From: Bimuria novae-zelandiae CBS 107.79
Lineage: Eukaryota; Ascomycota; Dothideomycetes; Pleosporales; Didymosphaeriaceae
Direction of reading: 5' to 3'
Assembly (NCBI GenBank): GCA_010015655.1
Contig: ML976663.1
Coordinates: 153,617 to 217,616, forward strand
Length of the DNA: 64,000 bases
In this document: positions 29,158 through 39,923 of the stretch, piece by piece
How the letters are laid out: the number at the start of each line of letters is the position of its first letter
Position numbering within the stretch: the first letter of the stretch is position 1
Made by a program: the position numbers and the translations under genes
The notes under the pieces: model-generated
The model's input: only the letters and a program-made list of their open reading frames with translations
What the model was told of the DNA's origin: nothing
Database searches by the model: none

Positions 29158-30527
29158 ATGTCAGACTCGCCTGCGCCCGACAATGCCTTCTACGTTCTTG
29201 TCACTGGCGCCAATAGGTACGCTGCTCATGTGCGCAACATGATATTCGCAATTGACAATTGTGTAGCGGGCTTGGCCTTGGAATCGGCGCTCGCCTGATT
29301 GACGAATTTCTCCAAACGCGTCCCCAGGACGAATCCCTCGTGCTTATCATTACCACGCGCGATCAACGCAAGGGCGATGCGACCATTGCGTTCCTAGAAG
29401 AACAACTGCGCAAAGTATGTCGCAAGGCGGAGAAGACGCTGCCAGGCGTGTCGCAGGTGCTGCAGCGGCGCGTCCTTTTGCGGCAGGAGCGACTTGATCT
29501 CCTCAGCCTAGTTTCTGTGCAGAAACTGAGTAAGAAGCTGCGCGACACGTTGCCGAAACTCGACGTGGTCATATGCAACGCGGGAATTGGCGGCTGGACA
29601 GGCATAAACTGGCCACTGGCCGTCAAAACGGTCCTTACGGGCTGGAAGTCGGCTACAACATGGCCTACGTACAAGATCTCAGGCGTGGGGTGGAAGACGA
29701 AGCCGCAACTCCCGCCTAACAAAGATGGTAGCACGAGGGAAGAGCCGCTTCTGGGCGAGGTCTTCTGCGCGAACTTCTTCGGCCACTACATGTTGGGTCA
29801 CTATCTGGCGCCGCTGCTGGCGAAGCGCACGCGGACAGAGCCTAACCTGGGAAGACTGGTCTGGACGAGCAGTCTCGAAGCGTACGAGCATTCGCTCGAC
29901 ATGCAGGACATACAGTGTCTTACAGGCGAGCAAGCGTACGAGTCGTCGAAGCGCCTGGCCGATCTCATGGCCGTCACGTCTGTCCTACCCTCCACCGAAC
30001 CCCACGTAAACAGATACCTCGCCTACGAACAACCCCATGAGAAGACTACGAAGCCCCGCATCTACCTTTCGCATCCCGGTATCACGCATACGCCCATCAT
30101 GCCGCTCATCCTCGTCATCGATTACGTCTGGAGGCTGGTGTGCTACATCAGCCGCTGGGTCGGCAGCCAGTGGCACGTTGTGACCGTGGACAAGGGCGCC
30201 GTGTCAGCGGTGTGGCTGGCGCTGGCGAAGCAGAGCACATTGGACTCGATGGAGCAGAAGGAGGGAGTGGGCAAATGGGGTAGTGCGATCGATGTGTGGG
30301 GTAACGAGCGGGTAGAGAGGACTGAGATGGAGGGGTGGGGGTGGGGTGGCAAGGTTGGTGAGACGCCGAGGAAGTTTGGGAGGAGTCCTTACGCGAAGAC
30401 TCTTACACGCGAGGACCAGGAAAAGTTTGTGCGAGATGGGGAGAAGTGCTGGGAGGAGCTGGAGAGACTGAGAGAGGATTGGGAGAACAGGCTGGACGAG
30501 GCAGGCGTGGGGGTCAGCATGGACTAG
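29158..30527 (+). CDS. ERG27: 3-keto-steroid reductase
   Basis: Exons 29158..29216 and 29267..30527 give 439 aa. The 50-nt intron (GTACGC donor, TAG acceptor) splits the Rossmann loop, which on splicing reads VLVTGANSGLGLGIG, a TGxxxGxG NADPH-binding motif. CNAGIGG is the short-chain-dehydrogenase NAG motif. VWTSSLEA supplies the catalytic Ser, and AYESSKRLADLM is the YxxxK active site. The IYLSHPGITHTPIMPL segment, a hydrophobic patch (VIDYVWRLVCYIS) and the long Trp-rich C-terminal region match fungal Erg27 rather than generic SDRs. The enzyme reduces the C-3 ketone during sterol C-4 demethylation, acting with Erg25/Erg26 on Erg28 at the ER. An in-frame ATG at 29101 would add 19 residues, but the short start fits the family better. 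Confidence 0.93.
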
Positions 30528-32349
30528 GATTGGTTTGTGGCACTTGAGATGAGGAGTTGGGAGGACGTGGTCTACGACTGGTCACTGCGCACCGGGTGCA
30601 GGAGTTCTACGGCAGATCCGACGACGAGGCATGCGGTGCGATCGGATCGTCGAAACATACTTAGTACTTGTAATACATCTACACCGCTGCGGCTGTGTTC
30701 AGACGGGAGCGTTTCAGTGTTCGAAAGAGGTCATCCCGTCAAGTGTGGTACAAAAGACGGGTATGCAGGTGGTACTATCATCGACCCCGCCTTGTATCTC
30801 GGTCGCTAGATCTCAGTGCCATGTTGATCAAAACCATCTACCTGTCGTGTACGCCTGCTACCGAACTGACCTGCGACATCGGATGAAGAATATGCACGTG
30901 AGCGTTCGTTGCTCGATGTGAATGGCGACCATCCTAGAATAATGGTCGGACATACCAAGCGGCAATCGCCTCCGCCGGCACACAAAAAGTGAAATATCGA
31001 TTTCAGAAATGGGCGAGGCTACTGAACACTGCCCTGAAGGCGTTTGCCTGAGGCTCCCTCCGGTGTATTGATTCCTGGTAGACTAGCGGGAGCGAAAATG
31101 TGCTACAGGTATCATCGCTCGGTCCTATGCTCGCGATACTTACTCATCACGACAGTGAGGCTCTTCACCCTTTCACTTGTTGACCTGCTAGCAATATCAA
31201 TCGATACTCATGAGACGATGGTGCTTCCAAATCTTCAACCCCACCAGAATCGCTCCTCTTCGGTGCGGGCAGGAAAAGTTTGGCAAACTACGAGTGATCG
31301 CTGCTAGCTAACTCAGGGGAACCGGCAAATGGAGACAGCGTTTCGGCCCGTCGACGCCCAATGTCAACGGCGCGTTGCCATCGACTTTTTCATGACCCAA
31401 CACCATGAAGAAGCTCGGGATTGCAGTACGGTCAGGCATCAGCACGCTCAGGGGCTCGCAATCTTGGTTATCATGGTCGATCTCGTCGAGGCTTGGGGTC
31501 AAACGTGATGGAGGTGATGAGCAACGTTCGCATGCGCGATCCCAGCCCATTCACATCGTCGGGTCCAATAGCGTCCTCGCGTGTCCACCAAAGGGGCAGT
31601 GGCCCTGTGGAACCGTTGCCGCGGGTTGCACCTGCAGCATGTGCCCAAAAAGTCGGCCAGCATGCGGTCAGTGAGCAATGGAGGCGGCCGCGCCCCAGAT
31701 TCTCTCCAGTCCATTGTAACAGTCGTTTCTGCGTCAACTTGTTCTCCGTTGTTGCGTTTTGAGGAATTTGATTGTATCGCATTCTTTGGGTGAGGGCCGT
31801 TGTTGGGAGTTGCTACCTGCTATTGCTGCAGGAACATGGAATGGTGCCTTCACTATTGATCTCTACCAACATTGCAGGGTACCTAGGAAGTCTTGCACCC
31901 ACCTTTCACTGACCCGCCACCCAGCACACGATATGGAACCGAAAGACGACACTTCCGAGCCTTTGTCCAGTGACTTCCCACCTCAATTCGCTCGCGGCGA
32001 CAACCCGGGCACTCGAACCACGGCGCGCCTCCCATTAGGACCTCGCTTTCGTCACGCACATTAATACTTTCACCTATCACTCCTTTCACTTCCACTTGCA
32101 TTGGCCACATATACGCGACCAACGCTGACGCAGTCGCGTTTCCCTTCGGAATCGACCTTTTCGAGCGCCCACATTGCGCCTGCATTGTACGGCAGCGCGC
32201 TGTACCAGCCCGGCTGACGTAGGGGCTTATTATTACTAGACAAAGAGTCATTGTTTAACACAAAGACTGCTGGCACGAGACAAACTATTAAACCGTCTCA
32301 CGCGCGCCGTACATACCTCAAAACCTACTCAAAGACATTATACACGATT
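30528..32349. other. Intergenic region, no gene recognised
   Basis: 1.8 kb between ERG27 and the coiled-coil gene. Only short unrelated ORFs are present. The last 100 bases are in frame with the downstream gene but lack an ATG, so they are probably 5' UTR. Confidence 0.45.
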
Positions 32350-34077
32350 ATGACCACACCGAATCGCCGACCTGGGCGTGCAAGCCTACCTTTTACACCT
32401 ACCTCGACCGAGCCATCTTCCCGTGATCGCATTGACTCCTTTGCAGAACCGAGGTCTGAACTTCTACGTCACGCGCTGGATGCGAAAAGGGTCGCACAGA
32501 CCACACCCACTCCAACACCGACTGAGCCGAGACAAGTGCAGTCGGAGACTCTTAGGAAGACTATATCTGACCCATGGCTGGACAATGCGAAGGATGAAGA
32601 AGATGTCACCAAAACCACACCGGTGCGTCGACACAGGCGGCCAAGTGAGGGGGCGATGCCGCGGATGCGCACGCAGCGCGAGCTGCAGGCGGAAAACGAC
32701 TCTTTAAAGAACGCTCAGATGGATCTCAAGATCAGGCTGGAGGCGCTGCAAAACCAACACAATAAGGCCTTAGATCGAGTCGAGGAATACCAGGGACGAA
32801 TTGAGGAACTGGAGCAATACGAAGACGAGGTCTTCGACCTGCGAGACGAGAACAGCAAGCTGATTCACAAGGTGCAGGGCATGGAATACGAACTGACCGA
32901 GCTTCGTGATACACACGAGGAAATTTTGAAGATTTCAGAAGAGACAGTGGCAGAGATGGAGAAGAAGGAGGAGGCCCTGCAGGAAGCTGCGGAGATCATC
33001 CTTGGCTTGGAGAAAGACAAAGCAGGGTTGCTTGAGGAGGTTGAGCAGTTGAGGAAGACACGGGTTCCTAAACTGCAAACAGAAGCCGCCTATAACACAG
33101 ATGCATATGTCACAGCGAATGAGCAGCCTGGATACCCTGCCCGCGTCCACTCGATCGACGAATCTCGCCCATCAACAGGCTATCACGATTCTGACTATTA
33201 CAGTATGCCTGCCTCGCCGCACGACAAGATAAGCCAAGAGTCGATGATTACTGTCTCAGAGCGCGCAAAGAAATTCATCAACATGAAGCAAGAGACCAAA
33301 CAATCGATTAAGGATCTGACCCGGCGTTTGTCGAATGCATCATTGAAGCAGAGCAAAAAGAAGCCAGAGGTTGTGCCACAGGTACCACAGATTCCAGAAG
33401 CGTACCGACAGCCACCAACCACAGCAGGACCGAGTCGTACACCCAGACGCAAGGATTCTATGCGAAGAATCACGCTGTCGCCTGCTTTGGTTCATGATCC
33501 GTATGGTTCGGCCTCTGGCAGCGCGCCACAGACGCCTACGGGTGGTCTGCGAGGGCATTTCCAGACTGGCTTGTCTTTGGATACTTCATCGCGTAGCTCT
33601 CGACCGTCATCGCAAAGATCGAGCACTACCAACAGCCCTCTTAGAGGAAAGCAGTCTTTGCGCGGATCAGACCCACCTGCCGCACCCGAGCGTCACAGCA
33701 GTCGCGCTGCACTGACGTCGTATTCGACAGAACATCTGAAGGTAGAAGCGAATGTTGCAGATGAAGCACGGTTCAGGGTCCAATCGAAGGTTGAAGATGA
33801 AGCACGATCGGAGGCAGGGACGGAAACGACATGGGAGATTCCGCCCTCTGTGGCCTCTACGAGCGCAACTACCGAGCTCGACCCGAACTACCGCGGACCA
33901 TGGTACAAGGGAATAAGCACTTGGGGCGCCGGCAACCGCCCAATTGCCCCAGGTCACGGTGCTGGTGGCGCGCAGCGATCGACGTCGTTTACAGAGACGA
34001 ATTTCCTTTTCAATCCGGCTGAGGATGAGGACCAGTTCGTCGAGAAAACGCGTTCTTTCGGACGGCGTCAGCGATAG
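32350..34077 (+). CDS. Coiled-coil protein of unknown function
   Basis: Single exon of 575 aa starting MTTPNRRPGRASLPF; 32350 is the first ATG of an open frame. The N-terminal 110 residues are basic and Pro/Thr-rich. Residues about 112-245 form a long continuous coiled coil (RELQAENDSLKN onward) with dense E/K/L heptads. The C-terminal half is low-complexity and Ser/Pro/Arg-rich with many possible phosphorylation sites (RRKDSMRR, SSRSSRPSSQRSS). A conserved-looking end motif PNYRGPWYKGISTWG is followed by TSFTETNFLFNP. The coiled-coil opening vaguely recalls the gamma-tubulin-complex-binding CM1 region of spindle-pole/MTOC proteins, but key CM1 residues are not evident, so no function is assigned. 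No TM segment or signal peptide. Confidence 0.85.
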   Translation: MTTPNRRPGRASLPFTPTSTEPSSRDRIDSFAEPRSELLRHALDAKRVAQTTPTPTPTEPRQVQSETLRKTISDPWLDNAKDEEDVTKTTPVRRHRRPSEGAMPRMRTQRELQAENDSLKNAQMDLKIRLEALQNQHNKALDRVEEYQGRIEELEQYEDEVFDLRDENSKLIHKVQGMEYELTELRDTHEEILKISEETVAEMEKKEEALQEAAEIILGLEKDKAGLLEEVEQLRKTRVPKLQTEAAYNTDAYVTANEQPGYPARVHSIDESRPSTGYHDSDYYSMPASPHDKISQESMITVSERAKKFINMKQETKQSIKDLTRRLSNASLKQSKKKPEVVPQVPQIPEAYRQPPTTAGPSRTPRRKDSMRRITLSPALVHDPYGSASGSAPQTPTGGLRGHFQTGLSLDTSSRSSRPSSQRSSTTNSPLRGKQSLRGSDPPAAPERHSSRAALTSYSTEHLKVEANVADEARFRVQSKVEDEARSEAGTETTWEIPPSVASTSATTELDPNYRGPWYKGISTWGAGNRPIAPGHGAGGAQRSTSFTETNFLFNPAEDEDQFVEKTRSFGRRQR

Positions 34078-34277
34078 AGAAATAGGTGTCCTCATCAGCT
34101 TGTTCTTGACGTGTCCTGCTTTTATGAGGTTTCTTTTGGGCGTTTGGGTCTGGGTGTTATATGAAGATTGAGCTCCGCAAGGACATGAGCATGGGCATGG
34201 TATACCATTGAGTTTTTGCTGCGTACGCGCATGCTGCATATGCTGTTCCTTTTAAACTGTATGATAGTAGTCAAGTC

Positions 34278-34340
34278 AAGTCCAAAAAGTCCAAGAAGTC
34301 CAAAAAGTCCAAGAAGTCCAAAAAGTCCAAGAAGTCCAAA
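34278..34340 (+). repeat. 9-bp tandem repeat, seven copies
   Basis: Seven head-to-tail copies of AAGTCCAA(A/G), with the last base alternating A/G so that the true period is 18 bp. It lies about 200 bases past the stop of the coiled-coil gene, probably in its 3' UTR, and ends in an imperfect AAGTTT. Confidence 0.9.
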
Positions 34341-34553
34341 AAGTTTAGCGTCATGATGAGTAACTGCTGCACTTGGCACCGAGTTGACCGCTGATGACGC
34401 TTTGCACGTGCGCCCCAGCAAAGTCCATGCCACATTTCACCAACCGGCGCTGTGGCACCTCCGAAGCGCTTCCGACTTTACATTGCCCCCCACGTCAGCA
34501 CACGCCGGCCCTTCGTCTCTTCTCCATACCATGAGACCTGGCCACGGATCGCG

Positions 34554-35559
34554 ATGATCACATCTGGTTTTACGAATGCGCCCGTGTCGCGGTTCCTCGT
34601 CTTCGGAACTGTCGTCGGCGCGCTGCTCGCGAGCTTGACGGACACGCGGTATTACATACACATCCAGGTGGTGCCGCATATCTGGAAGTATGGGCAGGTT
34701 TGGAGGTTCTTGACGTGGCAGGTACGTTATTCATGTCGGCTTCAACTTGCAGCACGTTGAGCGAGGCATACTGGCAGGAATGCAGATCGAAGGGAAAATC
34801 ACTAACGCAAGACGCAGATCTGCTTCACGAACTCGACCGAAGTCCTCTTCGCCGTCATCAGCTTCTACAACCTCCGCGTCATCGAGCGCCTGTGGGGCAG
34901 CCGCAAGTTCGCCGTACGCACCACCCCGCACCTTCCTCACCACAGTACATGCTGACCGCGCTCCACAGTCCTTCCTCCTAGCAACGCTCCCGTACACGAC
35001 GCTCCTCCCTCCGCTCCTCCTAACCTTCATCCTGCGCCCGCTCACCCTCGGCCGTCTGAACTTCCTCCCCGCCGGCCCCACGCCCATCATCTTCGCCCTC
35101 CTTGCAAACTACTACGCCGCCATCCCATACACGTACCGCTACAAAATCGCACCCTACTCCTCGTCCTCGCCGAACGCTGCGCAGACGGCGACAAGCATAT
35201 GGGCCAAGTCCATCACCTTCACGTCTAAAGCGACGACGTACCTGCCCCCGCTGCAGCTCGCGCTATCGCAGCTGCCAGGGTCGCTGCTCGGCGCCGCCGT
35301 CGGATGGACTATTGGCACCGCGTACAGACGCGACGTGCTGCCGTACGCGAGTAGCTGGCGGGTGCCTGGGTGGATGGTGGGCGAGGAGAAGAAGAGGGGG
35401 TTTGAGGGGCTGCGGGCTCGGCTAGATGCGGAGAGGGAGAGGGAAGGTGCGGGCGGCGGGCTTGCGACAGGGATATTGGCGGGTGAGAATCAGGGTCAGG
35501 CGAGGCAGAGGAGGACGTTGGGGGATATGGTTGCGGAGCAGTTTCGGGGGAGGGGGTAG
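34554..35559 (+). CDS. dsc2: Dsc2-like rhomboid-fold membrane protein (UBAC2/Ucp14 family)
   Basis: Exons 34554..34721, 34818..34913 and 34969..35559 give 284 aa. Intron 1 is 96 nt (GTACGT donor, ACTAACG branch); intron 2 is 55 nt (GTACGC donor, GCTGACC branch). The ATG at 34554 gives MITSGFTNAPVSR, the usual start for fungal Dsc2. Diagnostic segments are [29 protein letters not shown] and NLRVIERLWGSRKFASFLL (shortened here), then LNFLPAGPTPIIFALLANY and IPYTYRYKIA. The rhomboid catalytic GxSG/H dyad is absent, so it should be a pseudoprotease. In fission yeast and Aspergillus, Dsc2 belongs to the Golgi Dsc E3 ligase that activates the SREBP sterol/hypoxia factor. The C-terminus (ARQRRTLGDMVAEQF) shows no obvious UBA domain, unlike S. 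pombe Dsc2. Confidence 0.82.
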
Positions 35560-35799
35560 ATGTGACTCTTGAAATAGGCAGATAGGAATGCGGACGTGAT
35601 CTCGACGGTGTGGGTGAATTGGAGTGTGTGGTGTACGGTTCAATGTACCCAAGTGCACATGGTAAGGAAGACTCGTCTGTGCTGCATCACTCTCCCCACG
35701 CTCATCTCACAAACACCAAACCCCCAAGAGCCAAATACGAAGACGCAGATAAATGGTATTACGCCCTATATCAATCTCCAGCACTCGCTCTTATATTAA

Positions 35800-36366
35800 T
35801 TACCCCGAAGAACCTTCTTCCCTTCTCACACCACCCCCCCCCCCCCCCACTGCCTTCTTCACCACATCCTCGCCATCCCGTTTATACGTCCCGTAGCTCC
35901 CATACCCGCCCGCCGGCGCAGGGTACGACCCGTAAGACCCGTATCCGCCGGCTGGTGCGGGTGGGTTTTCTACCGGTGGGACTGTGACGTCAGAGTAGTC
36001 GCCTACATCCACACACACGTTAGCATATATGTATCATTTAGGTGGAGGGAAGGGAGGGGAAGGGTTTTTACCGTAAGACCCGTATCCGCCGGCTGGTGCG
36101 GGCGGGTTTTCCACCGGCGGGACTGTCACGTCGGAGTAGTCGCCTAGATACATTAACATATGGGTATCGGCAGGGTGGAGGAACAAGAGGTGGATAGAGC
36201 TGATGTTGAAAGGAGGATAGGGGTTGGACAGAGGTGATGTAGTGGTGAAGAGTGGAGTGGAAGGCTAGAGTGAGCTTATCTTACCGTAGGTGGCGTATGA
36301 GGACTGCGGGACGGGTGCTGCGAGGGCGCTGGCCGCGAGGAAGAAGAGTGTGAGGGCGTGCTTCAT
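35800..36366 (-). CDS. Small secreted Gly/Tyr/Pro repeat protein with duplicated exons
   Basis: Exons 36366..36285, 36143..36072 and 36002..35800 give 118 aa. Introns are 141 nt and 69 nt, both phase 1. Residues 1-17 are a signal peptide (MKHALTLFFLAASALAA). Exon 2 (72 nt) and the first 72 nt of exon 3 are near-identical, each encoding a 24-residue unit (DYSDVTVPPVENPPAPAGG then YGSYG). A third, shorter PAPAGGYGSYG follows. Dibasic sites occur only after the repeats: KR 92-93, KK 100-101, RR 111-112. A run of six glycines (104-109) comes from a 15-base C tract on the + strand. No family is recognised; wall protein, effector or peptide precursor are all possible. Splice sites are good (GTAAGA, GTAAAA; TCTAG, TGTAG). 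Confidence 0.72.
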
Positions 36367-37110
36367 CTTGCACTCGAGGTGTAGGGCTGAGGGGGGAGAG
36401 GTAGAGATATGGTTCTGAAACCGAGTACGAGTGCAATCACAGCAGGTAACAGACCTTTTATGTACCTTGAGTGCGTGGGATGTGCTGTTTGTCTACTCTA
36501 TTCGATCTCGGATCTGGACCACGGTGTATTGATCGAGATACGGTGCGGAGGGTGTGCCAGGTGGTGCGATTGGCGTGCAGGATGGCTAGGAGATTTTACG
36601 AGACAGTGATCTACGCGAGCGAGGGAGCTGAAGAGCAAAGATGGTATTAGGGTTTGTTAGGGTCGTGGTTAGGCGCACGAGGGGATGGGCTATAGGTGAA
36701 GGTTAAGCCGGGGTTGGAGTACGAGAGCTTAACTGTGAGGGCAAGGAGCGGGGTCCTTGGACGTCCAGATACGGCTTGCTTTTCGTAGTGGCTGGCCGAA
36801 GTGAAATCTTTTGCGAGCTTTTTGGTAGTTGTGTTAGAGTGGGCTTGTGTGGTGATTGAGATATGGCAGTTGTTGTACAGTGTTTGATTCGGAGGATAAC
36901 AGAAGTACTGCTTCGAATGTGAGGAATGGCATTTACACGATTTCTTGTAATGGTGCGGTGGACGGGAGACACGAGCACAACATTTGTTAGCATCACTGTG
37001 CCTCCATGAAACCCGTCAGTAGAGCGCTTTTGCTTGCCGGCATTTGACTTGAATGCGCTATCGAGCCCACGGCAAGACGTGCGCCTAGGGATTCCTTGTT
37101 CGGAGCTATA
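36367..37110. other. Upstream region of the secreted repeat protein
   Basis: About 740 bases ending at the TA target site of the pogo element. No gene, RNA or repeat recognised; likely the promoter of the minus-strand secreted-protein gene. Confidence 0.4.
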
Positions 37111-39220
37111 CCGTGTGGGTGTGGGGTTAATACACGCCAAGCCTTAATACGCGCTCATACTAAAATAGCTTAATTAAACTTAAGGCTACAAAGCTTTATA
37201 TAAAAGCTATTTTTATAAGACTCTCTAGTAAAACGGTCTGTAATACTTAATAATTAACTTTAGCTATTAAAATTTATTTAAAGTTTTAATAACTTAGCCT
37301 TTACGCGACTAAAGCTTTTAAAGCTATAATATATTATTTAAGGCCTTAGTAGTATTTATAGCCTTAATAGTAGGTCTTCTTTTTTAAGTAGCTTTTATAG
37401 CTAGCTTAAAGATATCTTTCTTACGCTTTTTAGTAAGTTTTAAATAATTTTAAAGTTATTATTAAGCCCTATAAGCCTGTTATTTTTTATACTTACTTAG
37501 TAACCTAATTAGCTTTCTTTTTTACTTAAGCTACTTTAGTTTTAGCTTTTATAATACGTCTCTTTTATAGTAGCCTTAACTTAAGCTACTTATTAGCCTT
37601 ACGGGCCTTAGCTATCTTACTTTTCTAAAGCTATAGCTACTCTTTATTAGCCTTCTTTTGCTATATAAGGTCACGTGTTTTCTGTACATAGCTTAGTAAC
37701 CAGAAAACAGCTCTCCTATAGTACTTATTAGGCTAATTAGGCTATAAAGGTTTGCCACACTTCCTTCGCCTTTTCTTATTACTTAGCGCTATTCTTAGGC
37801 CCTTATTTTTATATTATAGTAATTATTTTTATACTATAATTAACTACACTATTTAGTTTAGCTTTTTTACCTCCTTACTGCTTTTTACACCTATTATAAC
37901 TTTTATAAGTTAGTTAACTTTCCTCTAGTTAGACGCGCTAAGTACTAAAGTTAAACTTTATTTTTATTTTTAGTTAAGTAAGCTATTTTAGGTAAATCTT
38001 TTAAATATAGTCTTTAGATTAAGTAGCGATATACCTATAACCTTAAAGGTCTTAAAAATTAATAGTTACTTAAATATGGTTTACTAGGCCTTTTAAAATA
38101 GACTAAAGAAGTCTTTTTTAGTAACTAGTAATAGCTTTTAGCTTTTATATAAAAAGGCTAAGAGCTTAGCTAAGTAAGTAATAAAAAGAAACTTAAATAT
38201 AATAACGTTAAGTAGTTATAGCGTATAAGTTAAATAAAATAGAAATCTAGTAAGAAGAATCTTATTCTAATTATAATAATTAATAGAATTTATAATAAGA
38301 TACAATTTATAGATATTAAGGATAAGTAATTAGTAAAAGCGTTAAGCTTTTTTATAGTACTATATTTAAATACCTATTTAAGCTATATAAGATCTATATT
38401 ATTATTTATCTAGCCTAAGCCTAATAAGGTAATATAGACTAAGTAGTATATAAAGTTAATTTTTTCTACCTAACTTAATTATACGCCTTAAGGGCCTGCC
38501 TAATAAATAAGTACTAAATTTAACGCTAATCTATTGATGCATATATAGCCTAGGATTAAGATCTACTCGTAACTATTATTCTAGATTGCCTGCCTTACTT
38601 CCTTGCTTTCGTACATCTGCCTACTAAAGATCCTCTTTAAACGGAAGGTGATGCCAAGTAGGATACCCTTTTTATCCATATTATATATATGACGAGCTTT
38701 AATGCTATATTAGCTTATTTTTTTACTATAAAAAGTTACAATATAAGTAGTACTTTGCCTCTAAATTAGCCTAGTAGTAATTACTATCTATACTAGCTAT
38801 TTAGTATAAAATAAGCTAAGCGCTATTTTATTTAATAAATCAGTTAATTTAGTATATACTAATACTAGTTTTAGTTATATACACTACAAAACTCTAAATT
38901 ATTTATTTTATAAGTAATAAATTTTATTAAATAAATCTTTTTATATAGCGTACAAGCTTTAACTCTTATTAAAGACTAAGTTTTTATTAATTAATTCCTC
39001 TAGCTATACGCGTCTATATTTTAGACTAGTATTTTTACGCTAAGATAGAGCGTATAATACTATACTCTTTTATAATTTTTATATAGTTAATATATTTTAT
39101 AAAATTTAATAATTATATAGCTGCAAGCGCAGCCTTAATAGACCCTATATTAGCCATAGTAGGTGGTGTTGGAGTTTAGGATGTTTTCGTGTTGAGCGCG
39201 CATTGACCCCGCACACACGG
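37111..39220 (-). mobile_element. RIP-mutated pogo/Fot1-type DNA transposon (copy A)
   Basis: A 2110-bp element flanked by TA on both sides (37109-37110 and 39221-39222), the target duplication of this superfamily. Diverged terminal inverted repeats begin CCGTGTGGGTGTGGGGTTAA on the left and, on the complement, CCGTGTGTGCGGGGTCAATG on the right. A transposase relic on the minus strand starts at ATG 39157 (MANIGSIKAALAAI) and shows a DDE-domain block around 38525-38690 (NMDKKGILLGIT...RLKRIF) cut by several TAA/TAG codons. Base composition is extremely TA-rich, as expected from RIP. It is the same type as the 54.5-kb element: same length class and orientation and a shared GTAACCAGAAAACAG segment, but different terminal repeats. 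Confidence 0.88.
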
Positions 39221-39923
39221 TACGAGTTCGTTATGCATCGAGCTCATGCAGGGCACTTGTTGCTGTGTAGCCTAGATTTAGCCTTATGCACCTCTCATTG
39301 GATACCCAATAGCGACTATTTGACCATACTGTGGGGAACTTCCCGAATTGAGCGTGTATGTTCCACAGTTATTGACTTCACAGCATCCGGTCTGCGATCC
39401 TGCTCAATTACCAAAACAATCAATCACAAGCGCAGACCTCTCATCAACAGACAAACAGTAAGTCAAAAGCAAGCACCGACATGTCTAAACTCCATCTCCG
39501 TCCAGTATACTCTTCACCTCACCTGTGTCGTGCATTTAGTATAGTTGCGCAGATCCCCTCTCGCCGATTCGATAGCTACACCACTCAATTCGGGCCTTCT
39601 CCACACGGATCTAACTTCCCACACTACATTCTATCGTGGCGCTCATCCATTCGTACCAACGCCTTAGCCCAAGTTCAGCCCTCAACGCCACCACAACCAT
39701 GAATGGACGATTAGCGAGTATCCCCCGATGTAAAGCTCTCGCCCTCCTGCTGAGCAGAAGGTTCCATGCTAAAGTCTTGGATATACACTACAACCGGGGT
39801 GACCGAGAAAGATGCGCCGAGCTGAAGAACATCGTATCGACCTCGATACGGCGGAGAGATGTTGCTCTGCCTTCCCCGCGTGGACAATCTCTCATCTTGA
39901 TACTTCACAGCTTGGCGGACGCA
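39221..39923. promoter_or_regulatory. Upstream region of the UstYa-family gene
   Basis: Seven hundred bases between the pogo element and the UstYa-type start. The frame upstream of 39924 is open back to 39636 and contains an ATG at 39700 (MNGRLASIP), but the family normally starts just ahead of its TM segment. I treat this as 5' region. Confidence 0.4.

Noticed and set aside
32251..32349. N-terminal extension of the coiled-coil protein
   Set aside because: No ATG in the extra 33 codons; probable 5' UTR.
37690..37720. CRISPR-like or satellite array in the AT-rich blocks
   Set aside because: Repeated short words are due to TA-rich composition of RIP-mutated transposons; no regular spacer pattern.
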